From Chrysoporthe austroafricana (taxonomy: Eukaryota > Ascomycota > Sordariomycetes > Diaporthales > Cryphonectriaceae): a stretch of DNA of 64,000 nt. Below the pieces are notes generated by a model. That model did no database searches, had not been told where the DNA came from, and saw only the letters and a list, made by a program, of their open reading frames with translations. This document shows, one piece after another, positions 59,101 through 64,000 of this stretch. Numbering within the stretch: position 1 is the first letter of the stretch; every line of letters starts with the position of its first letter. The translations under genes were made by a program, and so were the position numbers. The stretch is from positions 248,001 through 312,000 of the forward strand of contig JYIP02000003.1 of assembly GCA_001051155.2 (NCBI GenBank). The letters run 5' to 3'.

Positions 59101-62100
59101 CTCCCTGATTCGTAGACTCTGTCAGGGTCTTCGCGCCGGCAACGGCATCGTCCAGACACTGCACCAGGGCCTCGCGATCGAACGACAGAGGGAGCAAGGC
59201 TTCTCGTTGAAAGAGGTCGGTCGAATTTATCTGCTTGCAACGCAACGGAAGGGTCTGGGAGATGCTCAGACTCAGGTCGCTCGCGTAGGTTCGTGAATGT
59301 GTAGTTAAGTCAAAGAAGTGTGTAGGATTCGTACATAGTAGCCTTTTTCGCAAGACATACTTGGGTGCACGAGGACTTAATCGGATCCACGATGAGTTCC
59401 TTGCACTGTCGTTGTTTTCTAAGTCACACGAGAAGGTGACGGGAATGTTTTTGGCGGCAGCTCGTCGCGCGAGAGCTACAGAGAGTAACAGATCCTTGTC
59501 CGAACTGTGAATCAACAGGCTGCTCCCCGAAGGTATGCTCTGAAGCAATGATGCGGCTAGAAGCTCGCTTGCAACAGCAACAAGCAGGCCGTCTATTGAT
59601 GAGTCGATAGTCTTCATATCTACCGCCACGGATGCGACTGGTGCCGTTATGCGAGAGTTTGTCGTAGCTAGAGAAATGATTATGTTCCCTGTTGCATCGT
59701 CCTTGCCCACTGTGACAAATAAAAATACACCCGAAGCGACACGAAGGGCCATCAGGCTTGAGGCATCGGTCTTCGCAAGTCTCTGGTCTCCCTTGTTTGT
59801 CAGTGGGAAGACGTCTTCCAACAAGGAAAAAGCCGAGTCGGCCGTCTATAAAATGATGAAATTCGACCCCGACACTGGCAAACTTTTCGTTATGATACGC
59901 TTAGACGAGTTGAGTCTGTCATTCTGCTCGACATTGTGTAAAAGGCGAGGAATCTTAAGTTTTCCCTGATCTAGGAACCACTCAGGTTCCTTGGACTAAA
60001 TGAATTGTTGAGTGTCCCATTCCTTAAGCGCACATTGCCGTAGAAGTTGCTCAGCGATAATTTTCGACAGATTGTCGTTCGGGCTGGTGAAATCAAGGTG
60101 ACTCCAGCTGACATGTGCCACCTCATTGCTAAGGGAGCGGCCAAAACAAAGACTTGCCATAGAATACGGCTCGTCAGCCAGGGCGCCGTGAGTAACCCAA
60201 ATCACATGCCTAGCCAGTTCAAAGAGTCGCTTAAGTCCATCCATCTTATCTGCTGTGAAGACCTTGAAAATAGGGGAGTCGACATCAACAAGGTTGATGA
60301 AGGTGCTCATAGGGTCCAAAATCACCGCGTCGGTCTGGGTGGGTAGACCGCTAAGAATGGTTATCTTGCCGCAGAAGCGCCCAAGGGTATCCTCTAGCTC
60401 TTCAGAAATGCGAGATGTCTCTAGGCTTCCATTACCAAGAATCACAAGGCTATCAATGAAGATCGAGGACGAGTTCGAGGACAGGGGTCGTCGCAGGAAA
60501 AGGACCTGGTCATCAAGAGCCTGAGCAGCAATGATGGAGAATGGCCAAGGTATGCCTCCAATGTTGGGCGTGATGGCGTCAATGCCGCCGTATCCAGCCT
60601 TTCGCAAGACAGAATGCCACTCCCCAGGCGTCACGGTCGGTGCATATTTGCGGCCAGCATCCGCACCAGCCCACCAGCCAGGAAGGCGACCCATAATCGT
60701 GCCGCATCGGATCGAGTCGTTGTTGGTCACCTCCAAGAGCACAAGGTATCCTCCTGGCTTCAAAAGCTGATGGGTATGCTCCAATGTCTTCTGAAGTGAG
60801 GTTGTAGCATGTAAGAAATTGGATGCAATAATGATATCGTACGAATGTGCTTCGTATCCTTGGGCTGCTGGCGCCTTTTCCGCATCCAAGACTTTGAAAA
60901 CCATCTTGTCACTGTACGCCTTGAAGAACTCCTGGGCCTTTCCAAAGAAGCCTGCAGATACATCAGTGTATGTATAGGACTCCATCGTGCCGCCAACAAC
61001 TTCCAGGACTGATTTCGTAGCTCCGCCCGTTCCAGCACCTATCTCAAGGAGTTTTGCACTTGGGTATCGGTGCGTCACCTGCTTCATCATGCTGGCTAAG
61101 AAGGAATTGTACCTGGCAAACCCGAGACCTTGTGTATAGAAGTCATCAAGTAGATCGCGCATATGCTCCAGTATTGTCGTCTCGCCTCGCACTGCAGCCG
61201 GAATATTGTCTCCGACTGCCACGAGGATCCTGACGTCGATAGCATGCGAGTATTTGGATATTAGCGTCTTGATGTCTTCGGAGCTATCTTGTGCCCACTC
61301 TTTGTTCAAGCCTGAATGCTGTCCGCTAGATAGGGTATGTTCAACAAAGTCGCGAAGATGCAGATGGTGCGGCTGACCGTTTGCCCATTGGTCGTCAGTG
61401 ATTTCCGACTTCCACTTGCGCAAATAGTAATATGAGATCCTCTCGCAAACCCCACCCAGTTCTTCCTCTTCAGCAGAGGGGCAGATCGAGTTCACAACGG
61501 AGGTTCCGTCTGGGGCTGCTTCGTCAAACTTCATATACGAAAACAGCTTGCGATCGTCCGCCTTGGTAGCAGGAGCGAAAGGTTTGATAACCAAGCCTTC
61601 GACCTGAATCATGGTATGCTGAGAATCTTCGCTGAAGATACAGATGCTCGCCTGGAAAGTTTCTTTTTCTGTAGGGAGCGTGGCCCAGACTGGTACTTGA
61701 GTTCCGGATGTGGGAAGTAAGGCACAAACTTCTGGGTTCACCCGAATAGCCCCAATGGCAGTTGGAACATGAAGAGACCAGAGACGATCATCTCCTGGAG
61801 CTGAGTATGCAAGAAACGATGACTGGAACGCGACGTCAAGCGTACTTGGATGCACCAGGTGCACAGTAGAGTCATCGTCCGTATAGGCATACGTATCCAC
61901 AAAAGCAGAAGACTGATTGAGCCTTCGCGCCATGGATGTCATGGTCCTGAACGGACCAGAGTAATCATAACCCAGGTTGGTAAGGGTTTCATAAAATCTG
62001 TCGGCGTCGACTGGTACTATGTTGTAATCTTCGCTTGGGAAGCGAAACAATGCTTCAGTGCTTGGGCTGCCGAGTGAGATTTTCACAGTCCCGCACGCTC

Positions 62101-62842
62101 CAAGCTCCAAATTGTGTTCAGATCCCGAGATGGCAACAGGGCAGGAATAGACTGTGAAGTCGGCTGTGATCAGCTTGTCATGACGGGACTTGATTGCTGT
62201 AAGTGTGACTAGAGTCTCGACACCTTGCGTATCTCCATCCTCGAACGTAATAGCCCTTGGAATAGAAAGGTCAAGGAGTTCGATAAGCTCAACCGACTTA
62301 TCGGCTGTGAGGATTCTGCATGCTTCTATGGCCATGGAGACGTAACCTGCGGCTGGAAAAACGGTCTGACCTTGCAGCTGATGGCCTTCTAGCCACCTGA
62401 TTTCAGACGCTTTGAGTACGTTTGACCAACGCATCTCGCAGGCGTTCGAATCTGGGCACGGAGCGCCGAGAAGCTCGTGAGGAGCCTGTTTTCGCTCACG
62501 AGTCTTTCGAGATTTGCGAGACTCGCTCCAGTGAGCCCTTCCATGGTTGAAATGGTAGGATGACAGGCCAACTACGAGCTTGTGAGGACGTGATATACCC
62601 GTCACCGTCTTCTCATAAGACCGCAGATCAACCCCTTTGGTCCCCGCAATGCTCCATACAAAGCCGAGCGCATCTGAGAAGGCCTCGACATCGTCGTTGC
62701 CTCTATTTAATACATCGAAGTACGGGAAGGCCGTTGGTCGAATCTCGGTGATATTTTGTATGGCAGGGCCTTTAAGTGCTGGGTGCGGTCCAATTTCGAG
62801 AGCGAGGTTGATCTGTTCATCGCTTGAAATGGCGTTTTTGAC
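53181..62842 (-). pseudogene. PKS-NRPS, 3' fragment: AT end-DH-cMT-KR-ACP-C-A-T-R, multiply broken
   Basis: From 62842 the frame starts inside the AT (VKNAISSDEQ, ALEIGPHPAL). Domains in order: DH (WLEGHQLQGQTVFPAAGY), C-methyltransferase (LLEIGAGTGGATKS), KR (ILFGLSGQIGQSF, then NPGQANYTAANGYLN), ACP (LGIDSLVAVEVR), condensation (SYHHIIMDGASLN), adenylation ([24 protein letters not shown]), thiolation ([11 protein letters not shown]), and reductase/TD ([16 protein letters not shown]). In-frame TAGs occur at 59996-59998, 59846-59848, 57564-57566 and 56035-56037. The R domain has an internal deletion and frame change near 53620 that removes the YxxxK region. One intron (57992-58050) has a GC donor. 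An ER motif is not seen, in keeping with the trans-ER remnant. It would make an aminoacylated reduced polyketide. Its product cannot be named. Confidence 0.9.
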
Positions 62843-63121
62843 AGATTTAGGGGGACCAAATGGCTCGTTGAAGCTTTCAAGTCGGGCATGTCATCTGGAA
62901 CAGACGACGTAAATTCATCGATGATACTGTTTGTTTGCTTTAGAACCACACTTTATAAACTAAGGGCGGAACTCGTACTGGTGAAGAGCAATTGCCCATC
63001 CTTGGAAGCGAGAGTCCTTACTGGAATCGCGCTCAAAGATCTCGAATGAAATGCCCTGTTTTCGGAGGTTCTGAGCCAGGGGAAGGCCACCTAAGCCTGC
63101 TCCGGTAATTAGGACGTGCAT
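62843..63121 (-). pseudogene. FAD-dependent monooxygenase, 5' fragment
   Basis: From ATG 63121 the N-terminus has the dinucleotide fold VLITGAGLGGLPLAQNLRKQ and FEIFERD. An intron (GTACGA...ACAG, about 62978-62928) leads to DDMPDLKASTSHLVPLNL, which ends at the inversion edge 62843. The following residues of the family are found at 51130 on the plus strand. This half has no other lesion. Confidence 0.88.
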
Positions 63122-64000
63122 AATGATGTCGAATACGGGAATTATATAGATAATCCAGCTAAAAGGCGAGGCTTGCAAGTCCCGAGATAATTCGACCATC
63201 CTTGGCCGCATTGCTGTCTCGAGAGCAAATATAGCTGGTGATAAATGATGCGGTGCAGATTTGCGACATTGAAAGGATGGAATCCTGAGTCAGACGGCGG
63301 CGGACTTATTGTCTCTGACTGTGAGACCATCTCTTGAGATCGCATATCGAATGTTGCCTCAGACGATCACTCTAGGCACTTTTTCAAAGGAATGGCACCG
63401 AGTATTCTATGGCGGTTGCAAACTTGCGTCAAAAGCCGCCGAACATCAGCGCCGGCGATGCACGTAACCGGGACGAGCCAGGCCGGGCCCGGCTAGCGGT
63501 ACCGAGGGTAAGCCAACGTCGCGGCGCCGCTCGTTGATTATAGCAGGCTCGTCAACGATGTGCAGCATTAGGCATGCATTAAATGGCCGAATCCAACGTT
63601 GTCTAGCGATAAATCTCAAGGACGGAACGGACAATGTCATCTATACCGGAATTCCGATCGTGTGATATTGCAGTTGGCCTCGTCGGACTCCATTTCTACC
63701 AGAACATGAGTAACTCCGGAGACAGCGTTTCCGTCAAAGCTCGGTAGTAATTTAAAAGAACGAGGATGTCGGCCAACACCTTGTCACTGAGTTCATGTGG
63801 GAAGATATAAATTGAATGATGCCATAAAAGTAGAAAAACCTGGCCATTTTCACCAAGTCGCTGAATCAACCCCCTGGCATCACTTTCTTCTTTCTGCAAA
63901 TTTTCGAACGTACCTTTCAACAACACTATTGCCATGCACAAAAACAATATCCAGCTACCAATCATTGACCTGAATGGATACATCAACCCAAAATCCCCTG
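63122..64000. other. Right-edge region
   Basis: Upstream of the FAD monooxygenase start; holds its promoter. A minus-strand frame at 63696-63986 (96 aa; hydrophobic start, then KEESDARGLIQRLGENGQVF) is protein-like but I recognise no family. It could be an exon of a gene or chance. Confidence 0.4.

Larger units (their letters stand above)
51130..62842. other. 11.7 kb inverted segment
   Basis: Breakpoints at 51129/51130 and 62842/62843. Both broken genes become continuous and in frame if this segment is reversed: PKS-NRPS across one edge, FAD monooxygenase across the other. The edges share only CT. No inverted repeats flank them and no bases appear lost. Confidence 0.88.

Noticed and set aside
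51130..62842. Phase-variable (reversible) inversion switch
   Set aside because: No inverted repeats or recombinase at the edges, and other stops inside both genes make a functional switch unlikely.
62707..62949. 80 aa minus-strand frame as a separate small gene
   Set aside because: It straddles the inversion edge: its first part is the FAD monooxygenase exon and the rest is PKS sequence in the wrong frame.

Overview
The window is genomic DNA from a filamentous ascomycete (Pezizomycotina; a Sordariomycete is likely, by inference). Genes are split by short GT-AG introns. A retrotransposon shows C-to-T/G-to-A decay typical of repeat-induced point mutation (RIP). The gene content is secondary metabolism: UstYa-family proteins, a highly reducing PKS, a PKS-NRPS, a fungal class I terpene synthase, a P450 and an FSH1 hydrolase.

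Layout. (1) 1-8.4 kb: a RIP-degraded Ty3/gypsy chromovirus on the minus strand with both LTRs, then AT-rich DNA. (2) 8.4-15.2 kb: a RiPP-type locus. It has three UstYa-family genes (one intact, two with premature stops), a single-exon membrane protein with two HxxHC motifs, and a small secreted precursor with three KR-bounded repeats (core CSYNWI, and a second KR-bounded peptide ending in Cys). (3) 15.5-26 kb: a broken kinase gene, a membrane-anchored cell-surface protein, one hypothetical gene and long gene-poor stretches. (4) 26-48 kb: a cluster with a BAHD-type acyltransferase, UDP-glycosyltransferase, FSH1 hydrolase/thioesterase, a complete HR-PKS (KS-AT-DH-ER-KR-ACP), a Gfo/Idh/MocA oxidoreductase, a P450 with two in-frame stops, and a stand-alone terpene synthase. 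Its parts suggest an acylated, glycosylated terpenoid (inference). (5) 48-63 kb: a dead cluster of a trans-enoyl-reductase remnant, a PKS-NRPS and an FAD monooxygenase.

The clearest structural discovery is in region 5. One 11,713-bp inversion (51130-62842) cuts the PKS-NRPS inside its AT domain and the FAD monooxygenase inside its N-terminal half. Both reading frames become continuous when the segment is flipped in thought, with only a CT dinucleotide shared at the breakpoints. A second lesion at about 48424-48436 joins the C-terminus of the trans-ER to the middle of the KS through a telomere-like AGGGTTAGGGTTA tract, removing both 5' ends and presumably their shared promoter. Further stop codons show that this cluster is no longer functional.

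The best candidate for an undescribed system is the RiPP locus. The precursor has a cysteine directly after one KR and another directly before a later KR in each repeat, which allows either a Kex2-released hexapeptide modified by UstYa enzymes or a disulfide-linked two-chain product. All domain calls come from reading translated sequence; exon joins were set by hand from splice signals and reading phase.
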